Positions 50,973-62,172 of a DNA stretch of 64,000 bases are shown in pieces. The stretch spans positions 22,050,001 through 22,114,000 of the forward strand of contig AP031354.1 in NCBI GenBank assembly GCA_037833965.1, given 5' to 3'. Source of the stretch: Marchantia polymorpha subsp. ruderalis (Eukaryota; Streptophyta; Marchantiopsida; Marchantiales; Marchantiaceae). The notes below the pieces were generated by a model. That model was not told where the DNA came from. It was given only the letters and a program-made list of their open reading frames with translations, and ran no database searches. The translations under genes and the position numbers were made by a program. Position 1 is the stretch's first letter, and each line of letters opens with the position of its first letter.

Positions 50973-51225
50973 ACTGCGAATCTAGCTGCATGAAGACCAA
51001 CGGGAAGACAGACACGACGATGGCTAGCTTGGGAAAAGAGCATGCATCCTCTTCAATCAGATCTTGTCATTGAATCGTGTGAGCGATCAAGGTGATGACA
51101 ACAGTCGAACACAAAAATCTTGTTCCTTCATACTCTGTGATTGGAACATGGTGTTAGAATCTCAGAGTAGATCTTGACTTTGTTGTGCAAGTGGCGAGAA
51201 AACGTGGATGAATGCCTCAGTATGA
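50973..51225 (+). repeat. Dispersed repeat, copy A
   Basis: This starts with 19 bases identical to copy B (actgcgaatctagctgcat) and continues with interrupted similarity through GCATGCA, TCTTCAATCAGATCT, GTGTGAGCGATCAAGGT and GACTTTGTTGTG-like blocks. It lies about 0.5-0.7 kb upstream of the TRN1-like ATG. Confidence 0.8.
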
Positions 51226-51323
51226 TGATATACTCAATGACGTCACATTGACAAATTCAATTACACATTTCTTCTTTAATATTCCATTTATCTGGGATTT
51301 TTGATCTATTCGAGCAAGTGGAC

Positions 51324-51364
51324 GTATTCTGACAGCTGAGTGTGCCACTCAGCTATCAGAATAC
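51324..51364. repeat. Near-perfect 19-bp-arm palindrome
   Basis: Arms 51324-51342 and 51346-51364 are reverse complements with one mismatch around tgc. A further copy of AGCTGAGTG follows at 51365. Confidence 0.92.
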
Positions 51365-51845
51365 AGCTGAGTGGCACATGCGTAGTCAGCTGTAATAAGT
51401 ATGTTACGTTTTTCCTTACTTTTAACGTTTTTTCTTACTTTAGGTTCATAAAAAACTGATAAGCTTTTTGGGAATTTACTAACTATGATATCGAAGAACT
51501 GTGTACAGAGGATACCAGTACTCGAGGTTATCAACTGTTGGTATGATTGTCATTCTACCCCAGCAGTCAAGCATGTGAATGCATGCACAGTTTGGAGGTC
51601 TTCAGACCACATACATGAAATCGCTAAGAGCACTCTTGCTTGCTTGTTTATCGCTTTGTACAGAAGACAACAGAAACATCATGATCTGGTTCTTTGCCAT
51701 GTTCTATGGTTCCTTTCTTGCGTGTTTTTACCATTGTTACTGCCAAAACATATGGAATTTTACAAGTTCAGCTGGTTAACATGTAAAAGAACTTTTTTGA
51801 AATGTTCACTTGGTACGGAGTTATAGTTAAATGGTAAATAGATCA

Positions 51846-51876
51846 AGCCCGAGGGACCCAAAGGGTCCCTCGGGCT
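51846..51876. repeat. Perfect 14-bp-arm GC-rich palindrome
   Basis: Arms 51846-51859 and 51863-51876 are exact reverse complements around aaa, in otherwise AT-rich DNA. The GC-rich stem could act as a terminator-like hairpin in RNA, but no gene ends here. Confidence 0.93.
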
Positions 51877-54800
51877 AAAAAACACAATGGTATTCAATGA
51901 CAATGGTAAACACATAGTATTCATGTGGTCCCTTGAATTCTTAATCTATGGAATAATAGTAGTATCTTGTGTAGCAAAACGTGAAAAATATCTTGCACTC
52001 ACTCCCATGATCCAAACTCTATCCTACATAATGATAAGGATAAACTCTTAATGCAACTTCTTCTAAGAAACTCACAGCAATATTGTTTGATCCTCAGTGC
52101 TCTACAAATTGTTTGATATCTTAAAATATGTCTTGCCCTAACAGGAAATTATTAAGCAAACCAATTTTCACTCTTGGCTTGTACTGAACTTACGACAGTT
52201 CACTCCACTTAAGTTAGTGAAGATGCTGGGCTGGACACTTTTTATCGTTTTTGTGGGACCTAACAATTACAATGCATTAAAATAAAATTACAATGACATT
52301 GCTTCCATTGAAGAGTACATCATAATCGAGCCACCTTCTTGTTTGCTTTTAAAAAATGCAGTTCGAGCCAATAGTGACCTCGAGTTACTATATCAACCAT
52401 CCTGTTGTTCTTTCGGATCCTTCACCACAACTAGTGCCCACCAAAGCAAAATTGAACTTACAAATGATTCACTAGTTTGAACCGCAATCTCTGCCAAAGA
52501 TCTTGTGTTGCAACAACATACAAACAACATAACAAACTGATATTCTAAACCACCTCCAAATGATCGCTGCAATTTTTAATTGTCCATGAACCGCATTTTT
52601 CAGACGATTGCGTATCACGTCTGGTGTCAATTTGTTCCGTGCACCATCTCTGTACTAGAGTAGCCAAATAGTCCATAAGTTCTAGTCACATAGATCTGCC
52701 TTTTTTCATTTCCAATCTTTTTTAAAAGCTTTTGTCTGGATATGGTCGTTGAGATTCTCCCTTGCATTGAACTGCAAAGCATTTAGCAGAAAACTTGGCA
52801 TTCGATCATAAATTATTGGATCACGCCATCGACCATGACAATGCAGCTACAATTTGAAGCTCCCTCTTACACGCACTTTTGTTCAACTTTTAATTTCTGG
52901 CAAAGACAATCGGGAGTCAGGAGATTCTGTTGCACATTTCTTGCCTTCTCCAATCTGGATGCCTGTGCAATTGCCAACACCAAGTTCACGGCATTAGCTT
53001 CACGGGAACTCCTATAACTGTTAAGTGGAGTGTCTTTCGGTGTCGTCTTCCGCAAAATTTTCCACACCCGACAACAGATCCAACCCTGTCCTAAGACGCG
53101 GATGCATCATTTTCCATTTCTTTAAGCTGCGAGACCTTGTCCATGAACAGCTGCAGTAAGAAGAGTAAATGGCGCTGAGCAATACATGTTGATGGCTGAC
53201 TTCCTACACTGTATTGAAGTGAGCAGACAGTCTTTAGTTCCGTCAGTACTACAGTGAATATTACAAACCTTTCTGGAATCTTCACCACATTTTCTTCTTT
53301 TGACTTTCTGGGTGTCCATGACGTACCCATTGATTTTGATGAGCTTACAAAGCCAAAATGAATGACCTGTGAATACAGAAATCGCATGATGAATTCCTGC
53401 TGCTAAGATGACAGAGTATTGTAGCCTGGTCACTTTATGCATGACCTTCATGATCTCAACGTAATCTTCCATCAATGGATGAATTTTCTAATTGTAAAAT
53501 AATGCAAATATGAATAAGTTAAACATGTTGATTTTGTGAAAGAATGATATTTTGCCAAATAACATTTTTAAAAATAGTTAATCATACATATCAATAATTT
53601 TTGTGCAATTAAATTATATGATTATAATCACAATAATTTTTGAATTAATACCAAAAAAAGCAAAATACAAATTTCCAAACAAATATTAGAGAATTTATAT
53701 TTTTGACTTGTTTTATACATAAAGATTTTGAATTTAGGGATGTTAGTGAGAATGAGAGCATGTTTTAGTGTATATCTGAATAGTATATTTTTACTGCATT
53801 GCCCATAGTTCTATATAAAGGACAAAACAATATTTTAAATCCAAATCATTGGCTCAGAAATTTGAAGTTGCATAGTTTGAAGCTATTTTTTCTCAAAAAA
53901 AGACATCAGTAAAATTGCAGCAACTAGTGTATCATTTCTATATTTAATTTTCAATGATAGATTAAATTTCATCGTGTACTTTTTGTTCACTAAACGTTTT
54001 GTGTTTAAGTATTTTGATCTAAAATTGATTAAGATGTTAAAAAACAACACTTGGAAAATTTTTTACAATTATTGAAAAGAAATCTAGCTATGTTTTCAGT
54101 TTTATATCAGATTTAAATCTTATATTTAGTATACATAATGAAAAATTTGGATTAGGATACTATTTATAGATATCAAAATTTAGTTCTCAATCAAATATAT
54201 AAATATAAATAATTAATATGTATTTTGTAAAAAAATATTTCTGGATCTAAACAGCATGGAAATTCATTTTTTATTCAAAGTTCATTTACAAAGAGAAAAC
54301 TATGATGTTTTAGAACTCAAAAAATACAAACATTGAAAATGAAATCAATATTTTTTATTTTAATTATTTATTTTTTCTAAACATTGAGAGCAATCTTTCA
54401 AGAAAATATTCAGATGATTTCAACTTATTTAGAACTCTTTATTTTTACTGATGATGATGGTTTATTTGATTGTCAAACCAATTACGTTTTTTTTTTGTTG
54501 TATTTATGTGATTAAAAGCAAATTTCCATATGTATCATGTTTCATTTTGTCCTGGTTGAGGTTGGAAAAACTTTTAATGTTATTTCTTCTTTTCCATCAT
54601 GTGTTTCATTAAATTTTGATTTTTGTCAAAACATTACATTATTTGTGTAACTTTCTCATAACTTCAAAATTTATGAGAGACTAACAATTTCTTCATGCTT
54701 TTGTACCAGATCTTGTGATGTTGCATTTATTTTTTTACGTCAAAGATTATTCATTTTCATTTACGTTGGACAAAAAAATTCCAAACGTTGTTTGATGATT

Positions 54801-55165
54801 CATTCCATTTGATTTCATTATTTGAAAATACATGAAAATACATCTGAATGAATTTCTAGGTTTTTTTCCATTCAAAACGAGCAATTAGATTAATTTTTAA
54901 GAATTTGAATTTGTTTGTTTTCTAATTAATTTCTAACTATTGGATGTTATTGATGTGGGTTCAACCTGGAACTCTTTCCGTGTTATGGTGCTTTGTGTAT
55001 CCCTTTGTCATCACTATTTTCAAATCTTTCACTCACCTATAATTGCATTTAAAATGTCATTTATATCAAATGATGTCTCTATGACTTCACTTGCAAGAAT
55101 ATGACCTAAGTAAAACAATAATCAAAAGTTAAAAAACTGACTTGGAATGTAAAGTCGCAGTCCTT
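51877..55165. other. AT-rich desert with orphan frames
   Basis: No recognisable gene. Minus-strand open frames at 52867-53067 and 53091-53475 have some protein-like stretches but no known motif. From about 53.5 kb the sequence is extremely AT-rich with no open frame of note. It separates the two copies of the dispersed repeat. Confidence 0.5.
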
Positions 55166-55425
55166 ACTGCGAATCTAGCTGCATCAGGAGTTACATGAAG
55201 ACAGACCCTTCGATCGGTAGGGTGGGGAAAAAGCATGCACCATCTTCAATCAGATCTCGTTATTGAAAAGTGTGAGCGATCAAGGTAGAAACAATATTCT
55301 AACTCAAAAAGCCTGTTCCTTCCTACTCTATGATTGGACAATGGTGTTAAAAGGTCAGATTAGATTTTCACTTTGTTGTGGAAGCGAATAGGATACGTGA
55401 ATCACACTGAATGCATCTTATGTCA
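55166..55425 (+). repeat. Dispersed repeat, copy B
   Basis: Second copy of the repeat at 50973-51225, same orientation, about 4.2 kb away. It shares blocks actgcgaatctagctgcat, AAGCATGCA, TCTTCAATCAGATCT, GTGAGCGATCAAGGT and TTCACTTTGTTGTG, with small indels. Confidence 0.8.
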
Positions 55426-55826
55426 CCTCAGATTTGGCCTTCGGGGTCGACTCTGCCTCCGTTTTGACAGTCTTCTGATCGCTGCAACAAATCTGCGATC
55501 AAGAAGAAACTGAAGCAAGGCATCAAAGGTTCAGATGAATCAAGGTATCCATGATCCACTGATATTTCCGCAAGCTCCAGTGTTTTGAATCAGTCTTCGA
55601 CTGATATGGCGTCAAAGTCTTTGATAGTTCTTAGTATATAGTTTCGGAGTAAATTTCATGAATAGTCCAATTCAGTTCTTTTGCCCTTTGTGGAATATGG
55701 ACGTGAGTGAATGTGCACTATCTACATCCTGTATTAGTACCAAAGACTAGCATATTTTGTAATCTGTTATCAAATCATATATATCTCTTTTAAGATTTCG
55801 TGTATCTATTTGCTGTACGCTAGAAA

Positions 55827-57094
55827 ATGACAGAATCCATGTCGTTATTCGGATCCTTATCCCCAATTGCTGGGGAAAAATTAGATGCAAACAACTATCT
55901 TATCTGGAAGTAGAGTCAAACGATATCTCATGGGCCAAGATCTCTGGAATATAGTCACAAGAGACGAACCAGAGCCTGATGTCGATCCAGCAAAACCTCA
56001 TTGATTGAAAGGCTTACCCTCTTTTGATCTTGTTAGAGGTTTACCACATTTTAGTGAGCATAGACCACCCAGAGGATGTGCAGCATGCCAATTTGGCAAA
56101 CAATCTAGACAACCATGGAGCAATAAAGGGACAAGAGCGTCCAAGGTCTTAGAACTCATCCATACAGATCTATAGACTTCTTCAACTCTTAGTCTTGATG
56201 GGTGCCTGTACTTTGTGTCCTTTATTGATGACTTCTCTAGCAAGACATGGGTGTACTAATTCAAGGCCAAATCAGATGCCTTGAAAGCGTTCAAGGACTT
56301 CAAGAATCAGGCGGAGAAACAAACAGGGAAATACATCCTCAAGCTTCGATTCGATGGTGGAGGAGAAAACCTCTCAGAAGAATTCGACACATTTCTGAGA
56401 GACCAAGGTATCAAGAGGCAAGTAACCTGTTCCTATACTCCTCAGTAGAATGGTGTAGTAGAGAGGAAGAATCGCCACATTGCAGAGGTGGCAAGAGCCA
56501 TGCTAAATGAGAAACACATGCCCAACTGTTATTGGGCAGAAGCTGTCGCATGTGCTATCTATCTTATGAATAGAACCCCTACTGCAGCAGTACATGATAA
56601 AACACCAGAGGAGGCCTTCACATGAATAAACACTTCTCCTTCCTGAAAGTCTTTGATTCGATTTGCTATGTTCATGTACCTGATGAGAGACGAAAGAAGT
56701 TGGACCCTAAAGCGGAGAAGTGTATATTCTTGGGTTATGCTTCTGATTCGAAGGGATATAGATGTTTAATCCCTCAACCAAGAAATTTTTTGTGAGCAGA
56801 GATGTGGTCTTTGATGAGCTTGATTCCTGGTTCCCACCACCAAAATCTTATGGCATACCACCTCTCCCAGTTTCTGTCCCACAAGAGAATCGCTCATCTA
56901 CACCAGGTGGAGATTCAAGGCCAGCAGATCGGTCTACATCACCACCTACAACTCCATCAAAATCTTCTACTGTAACTCTATCCACAGATCTCAATCCACT
57001 CCTGCAGCCAAAGAGTTGTGGTACCCCACTTTTGGTACTTTTGCGGAATTTAAAACCTTTTTGGAAAACTGTACCACGGCAGCAGTGTAAATAG
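55827..57094 (+). mobile_element. Ty1/copia retrotransposon fragment (gag start plus integrase)
   Basis: A copia-type gag start (GEKLDANNYLIWK) from the ATG at 55827 is cut short near 56000 and joins directly to the region before integrase (GCAACQFGKQSRQPW). The integrase core follows: HTDL, then RFDGGGE, then NGVVERKNRHIAEVARAM, with WAEAVACAIYLMNRTPTAA and the linker FNPSTKKFFVSRDVVFDE. Protease is missing. The sequence stops in the Pro/Ser-rich linker before reverse transcriptase at about 57094, where the GC-rich element begins. A frameshift near 55905 and stops around 56173 and 56446 show it is dead. No LTR was found. Confidence 0.88.
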
Positions 57095-58085
57095 CCATCA
57101 GTGCATCAAAATAGAGTGAAACTGGATGATCTCAGAGAATCTCGAAGAATCTCGTAGAATCCAAGAGTTGGGCGCAACGTCTGGGACAGACGCCGCCCTA
57201 AACGACGGGCTCTTAAGGAGTATCCCTTCGGCGCAAGGCGCGTAATCCGCCTTTGGCGATACGCCTTTGGCGCTAGAGAAATCCCTCAGAATCTGATCAA
57301 TTCCCAAACGCCTTGGCTTGGTTAGGGTTTCGTTGGAAAGAGCTTGACGCGTTGATTCTAACGAGCCCAAGAACGCCTGGAACGGATGAGGACTCAGGGA
57401 AATGTGACGGTCGAAAGATACGAAGATCTTCGCCTACACATAGGCGAGGGAAGTTCGCCTACGCATAGGCGAAATAGGGTTTGACGTCGGCGGGGTGCCC
57501 GCCGAGAATGCCGCCTATGCATAGGCGGGGAGGATTTGCACCTACGCATAGGCGCTTCGGCGTCGGCGGGAAGTCCGCCTTCGGCCCTAAAAATCCGCCT
57601 TGGGGGTTGGAACTTGTACGGCGCCTTCGTCGCCAGCGCATCACGGATGGGCGAGGACCCAACGGAGTAGTAAAATCCGTACGGACCGTACGGACTGTAC
57701 GGACGGAACGGACGAGTGCGCCTTCGGCCGGTCGGGATTACGGAGACAAGAGCGCCGACAGAGAGGCGAGAGAAATGGACAGACTAGACGGAGTCCGTTG
57801 ACCGCAGTCAACGCCTTCGGCACAGCCGCCTTCGGCGCTGCGCCTGCGGCGAGGCACCTGCGCGGATGAACGTCCTGTGTGCAGACGGAATTCGCCTACG
57901 CATAGGCGAGCGCCTACGCACAGGCAGATGAAGTTCTGCGCCGGCGGAAACTCCGCCGAGGATTCCGCCTACGCAGAAGGGAGTTCGACTTTTGTCCTAT
58001 GCGCGGACGAACGCCTTCGGCGGAGCGGGACTAGCCAAATTGAAGTACAAAGGAGTGTAGCGCATCGGCAAGAAATCCGCCTTCA
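57095..58085. other. GC-rich left flank of inverted-repeat element, rich in mini-hairpins
   Basis: GC rises abruptly after the copia fragment. The stretch contains many copies of cgcctacgcataggcg or close variants (about 57430, 57456, 57511, 57540, 57893 and 57911) and many copies of cgccttcggcg-type units. Open frames on both strands arise from the repeats and are not recognisable. Confidence 0.6.
57678..57714. repeat. Short tandem repeat of (TACGGAC)-like units
   Basis: About five consecutive 7-10 bp units of the form GTACGGAC lie in the GC-rich flank. Confidence 0.75.
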
Positions 58086-59775
58086 GCGCTGTGCGCCCAT
58101 GGCCGCGGCGTGATACGCTGGCGGAGTTCAAATTACCAATTCGAGCGTGTGAGTGAAGTCGGCGTCGGCGGAGCGTGAAGCCGCGCGTGAGAGAGAAGGC
58201 CGTTATACCGCGGAGCCGGCGCGGCCATCAAGTGATTCGACCCTCACGACCGAGAGCCGACCATAACCTCCTACGAGGAGACAGAGGACGCCCCATTCTT
58301 GAATTTGCAATTTCAATTTCTGGTGCGAGCTGCGCGCGTCCACCTGCTAGCTGAGAGACGTTCTAGACATCACCGCGCGGAGAGTTACTCGGTGGCTAAG
58401 AGAGAATTAAGTGCGCGACAATTGGAATTGAGAGAAATTAGAGTTTGCAGAGGAGGCAGAAGCGCGAGCAAGAGGCTCGGGCAGAGGGGAGAGAGAGTTG
58501 CGCGAACCAATTTCAAGAACGCAATGTCGAAATCGATGAGGCTACGGATGGTGCCACTCAAGCTCCCGCAGAACGGGTTGCGTGCTTTTGAGGAACAGCT
58601 GATTGCAAGGAAACTTGAGTTCTTGCTGTGGGGATGGAATTACGTGTGCGTAGACATGGTGCGCGAATGGCTGGACAAGGAACGACCACCTACGCGCGGA
58701 TTACGTCCGCACGTAGATAGATGGACTGTCCGCGATTGGGGACAGGCCTTGGGGAGGTGCGCAGGTGAGGACGGGTACCTCCTATTCGAGAGTGAGAGCG
58801 TCAAGGTACCGAGAGAGGACGAAGCCTCCTTCGTGGAATTATTCAAGCGGGAGAGGTCTTCCAAGAACGGGTACAGGACCCGCGACTACAAAGATCGTTT
58901 CCGCAGGACCCTAGCGATGGCGCTGCTGCAATTGTTGCAGCCGCATCGCACTACGTACATCACGTTGTGGCAGGTGTCCTTCGTGGAGCTCATCTTGGCC
59001 GGAGCTTTAGTTCACTGGTCGCGTATCCTGCATAGGATGATGCGACAGTATGCGTTCGAGGAGCGGGGAGGAACTCTCAATCACCTCTCCCCCTTCTTGA
59101 TAAATTTTTATCGGGAGATGAATTGTTTAACCGCGGCGGAGCGTGCTCGATTTCCGCCATTGTCAATCGACCAGCCCGGGAGGTATGTGCGGGATAACGA
59201 GGTAGACACCGACGCGGAGGACTCACCGACTTCCACTTCACCGACTCAACAGGATGCGGGGAGAGACACACCCACAGCGAGAGTGCCGCGGAAGCGAAGA
59301 TGGAGAGAGGAACCGGAGAAAGAGCAACGTCGAGAATCAGCTGCTCTCACACGGAAGCGGCCACTACACAAAGTCTGCAGCCGGCCGAAGCAGAAGGCGC
59401 GCAGGCTTTTGTTACCAACCAGCAGCACGGAAACGGCGACGCTCGCCACAGAGAAGGGAAGTCCGTCCCCGGAGAAGGATGGGACTACGCGGACGACCGA
59501 AGGGGCGGTAGACCACACTACGCCTTCGGCGTAAGAGAGACGGACTTCGGATCAGGAGTTACCACGTGCGGCGCGGACGAGTGTGCCGCCTACGCATAGG
59601 CGACTCCCTGTGGATAGGCGACCCCTTGCGGACGTGGATTTGTGCCTACGCATAGGCATAGAAAGTTTGTCTACGCATAGGCGGCCGCCTACGCATAGGC
59701 AGGACTCACCCCTGGTACAACGAAGGAAGGGGAAGGAGCCGGCGGAAGATCCGCCTTCGGCTCAAGGGCCTTCGG
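58086..59775. repeat. Large inverted repeat, left arm
   Basis: From about 58086 the plus strand matches the reverse complement of the window's right end (64000 backwards) with scattered substitutions, up to about 59775 where the two diverge. The arm contains the first copy of the large ORF. The partner arm is 62325-64000 and may continue past the window. Confidence 0.88.
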
Positions 59776-59819
59776 GACAAGGCCCTCCGGCAGAAAGAGC
59801 GCCGGGATTTGCGCTGTAA
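58263..59819 (+). pseudogene. Element ORF, copy 1 (gag- or plant-transposon-like)
   Basis: One continuous frame from 58263 to 59819 encodes the same protein as copy 2. The start ATG of copy 2 is ATA here (58263-58265), and a TAA at 59532-59534 replaces an Asp codon of copy 2; the frame stays open after it to 59819. A basic N-terminus leads into a well-conserved domain with LPQNGLRAFEEQLIARKLEF, WGWNYVCVDMVREWLD, LRPHVDRWTVRDW and LNHLSPFLINFYREMN. An acidic and basic low-complexity tail ends in a Pro/Arg-rich part that translates the mini-hairpins (PTHRR repeats). The domain loosely recalls the putative plant transposon protein (Transposase_32) or plant mobile domain families; this is a weak guess. 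It has no visible reverse transcriptase or integrase. Confidence 0.6.
59583..59700. repeat. Cluster of 16-bp mini-hairpins
   Basis: Four copies of a cgcctacgcataggcg-type unit lie here (about 59587, 59645, 59669 and 59687), inside the reading frame of copy 1. The corresponding part of copy 2 (about 62404-62497) has three units in inverse orientation. Confidence 0.8.
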
Positions 59820-60860
59820 TAACCCACTAAAGGCTAAAACTGCAATAAAGTGGTAGAAAGGTCGAACCCACAGGGACAGAGGAACACACAGGGTACAAAG
59901 TGTCACATTTAACAAACTATTGAGGAGTTTGTTTTCTCAGGCGACTGTCACTCCCAGAAATACTGCAAGTGTCCACTCGGAGCTTACTCGGATGTCGCAC
60001 AGTGCAGCGTAACACACACACACACACACCTGAAACTACAGAAACACAACCCAGAGATCCGTTAGGGTCTCTACTCAAGATTTCAGGGGGAGAGTCTCTC
60101 AAGAGTACACTCAGCGAAGTTGCGGGTAGTGACTCCCAACTCCGGCTTTTACAACCCTTCCACTAGCCTTCTGCTAGCGTAGGGAACCCGGTTTGGACTG
60201 CCTACTTCGGATCGAAGTCACTCATACGCGGTGAACAACACTCTCAACTCACAAAACGCGCAGAGAACACACGTCCGCACGGAAGGACTCATCTGAGAAA
60301 CATTCCAGTACACCATAACAATCTATTGAAGAGTTTGAATTCTTAGGCACTTGTCATTCCCAGAAATACTACAGGGGTTACCCTGAAGGCACCTGCTGCA
60401 GCGTAACCTGAATTTACAACCAAGGCTTACACGAAGTAGCAAAACTTCACTTTGGCATTAAGGGGAAAAATCCCGAAGTAGTACAATCAGAAACAACCAC
60501 TCAAAGGTGTAAGGGGAAAAATGTTCAAGTATCTAACTCGTCACTAGCTCTGAGCATCGGCAATCACCCGCAGGTGTAGATCCGAACTATTCAAGTCTCT
60601 AACCAATGTACTAGCTCTAAACATTCGGCCGAAGACCTTCAGCTACACGATGCGGATCGCTAAGGTGTAGCGCCTCTTGCGTGGTGACAAAACTAAGGAC
60701 ACAAACACGCAGAGAAAATGAGTTCCTGATCTGTACTTCCGAAATTGGGAAAGATCCCAAGGCAAGACGCCTTGAACTACTTTATACCTTCTAAGTCCTA
60801 ACTAGCACTACACTGAACTACGCTACACGCCGGCACGGAACCACGCTACGCTACACTCCG
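59820..60860. other. Noncoding part of the spacer with internal duplications
   Basis: After the end of copy 1 the sequence changes character. It includes ggtcgaacccacaggga near 59860, and a duplicated block 59911-59970 / 60317-60376 with CCCAGAAATACT in both. It also has an AC microsatellite (60012-60029) and a second duplicated block 60518-60558 / 60583-60628 around TCTAAC and ACTAGCTCT. No coding potential is apparent. Confidence 0.55.
60012..60029. repeat. (AC)9 microsatellite
   Basis: Nine AC dinucleotides in a row in the spacer of the inverted-repeat element. Confidence 0.9.
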
Positions 60861-60873
60861 CGGAACCTGTGCT

Positions 60874-62130
60874 TCACCTCCTGCGCGACGGACTGCCGCG
60901 CACTAACTCTCTACCCTGCCAGTCCTCAGCTCGACTGCGCAGTCCCAAACGCTGCAACACCACGGAAACCTCCGTCTCCATGGTGGCCATGGTGTCTCGC
61001 GCCTTCGATAGGAAAGAATCCAGCTTCTTCGCTACTCGTCGCCGACTCCGACTATCACCCATCAACAACCCGGCTGCACGAAGCTCTAACTCACGCAGTG
61101 TGAGTCTCTCCTACGCCGCCACTTCCCAGTGGGCGTAGCCCTTGAGACAGTGGGCGACTCGTCTCGCCATCTCTTCCTTCGTGCGATCTGCCTCTCGTCG
61201 GCGATCGTCTTCAATTACTACCAACTGCGATTCGGCCTCCGCACGCTGTGCTCTCAATTCTCCACACTCCGACTGCAGCCTGCGGATTAATTCCTCATCC
61301 GCCTGTCGTGCGAGCTAACACTGCTCCAACAACCGCGTCTGTCGCACGAGCTCCTCTGACAAAACCTGATTCTGAGTCTTCTCAGAAATCAGTGCTTCCG
61401 TGACCTTCACCTGCTCCTTGGTGAGCTCTTCCAGTCTCCCATCCTTCACCTTGTCGTAGTGGTTGTACAATTTCCGATTGAGATTGTACTGACCCCACAA
61501 GCATGCATGCTTCTCTTGCAATTTCTTAAGTTCCCGATCCATCCGAGCTAGCAACTTGCTGGTGTGGACTTTAGTGCGAGTTCGCATGCGCACTAACTCG
61601 ACGTAGGATCCAGGCTGGCAAGGATCCGCGTATTTCTCCATCTTGCGATCCAAGTATCTCAGCAGAGGTACTACCTGCTCGTAGAGCACCGCCGCCGGCG
61701 CACCAACTAATTCTTCCTTCTCCACTTCGGTGGATCCCGATCCCGACACTGATTCCGTGGATCCTCCTTCTTCCTCATCCTCCGAAGGGAGGATTTCGGT
61801 CGCCATTGATTGCGTCGGCGACTGGCCAGAGTGGGGCTGCGAGTGGTCTGCGTGTTCTGCCGCCGATGGCGCTCCTGCCACCTCACTGCTCCCTGCTAAA
61901 ATATCCAAGGCGGTGGGTGAATGCGGCCGTGCCACATCCCCATCGTCCGCCTGCCGTGCGTCGATCGTAACTTCTTCGCCGCCGGCGTCTACCGCCGAAG
62001 GCGATCGTGCGGAATGTGTCTGCGCGGGGTGTAATTGTGCATCGCGCGCACGAATTTCATCCTGCGGACAGACAATCCGCTCCTCCGTTAGGTCCTGCTC
62101 CCCCGATCGGTCCTGCCCAACCCCCCCCCC
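60874..62130 (-). pseudogene. Coiled-coil ORF in the element spacer
   Basis: A minus-strand frame, open from a TAA at 62133-62131 down to 60874 apart from TAG codons at 61317-61315 and 61113-61111. It starts with an acidic, Ser/Ala-rich part (PSEDEEEGGSTESVSGSGST). A long heptad-type coiled coil follows: KLLARMDRELKKLQEKHACL, EELTKEQVKVTEALISEKTQ and, after the TAG, QADEELIRRLQSECGELRAQ and KKLDSFLSKARDTMATMETE. It is in the same reading frame as copy 2 of the large ORF, which ends 40 bases upstream, so the two may be parts of one original protein. No ATG begins it. Coiled coils are common in structural and gag-like proteins; the function is unknown. Confidence 0.55.
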
Positions 62131-62172
62131 TTAGGTTCTGCGCGAGGGATGCGTCCGGCCGACGCGTAGGCG

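Noticed and set aside
57430..59700. CRISPR-like array of repeated palindromes
   Set aside because: Spacing is irregular, copies vary, they occur inside a reading frame and in both orientations, and the genome is eukaryotic.
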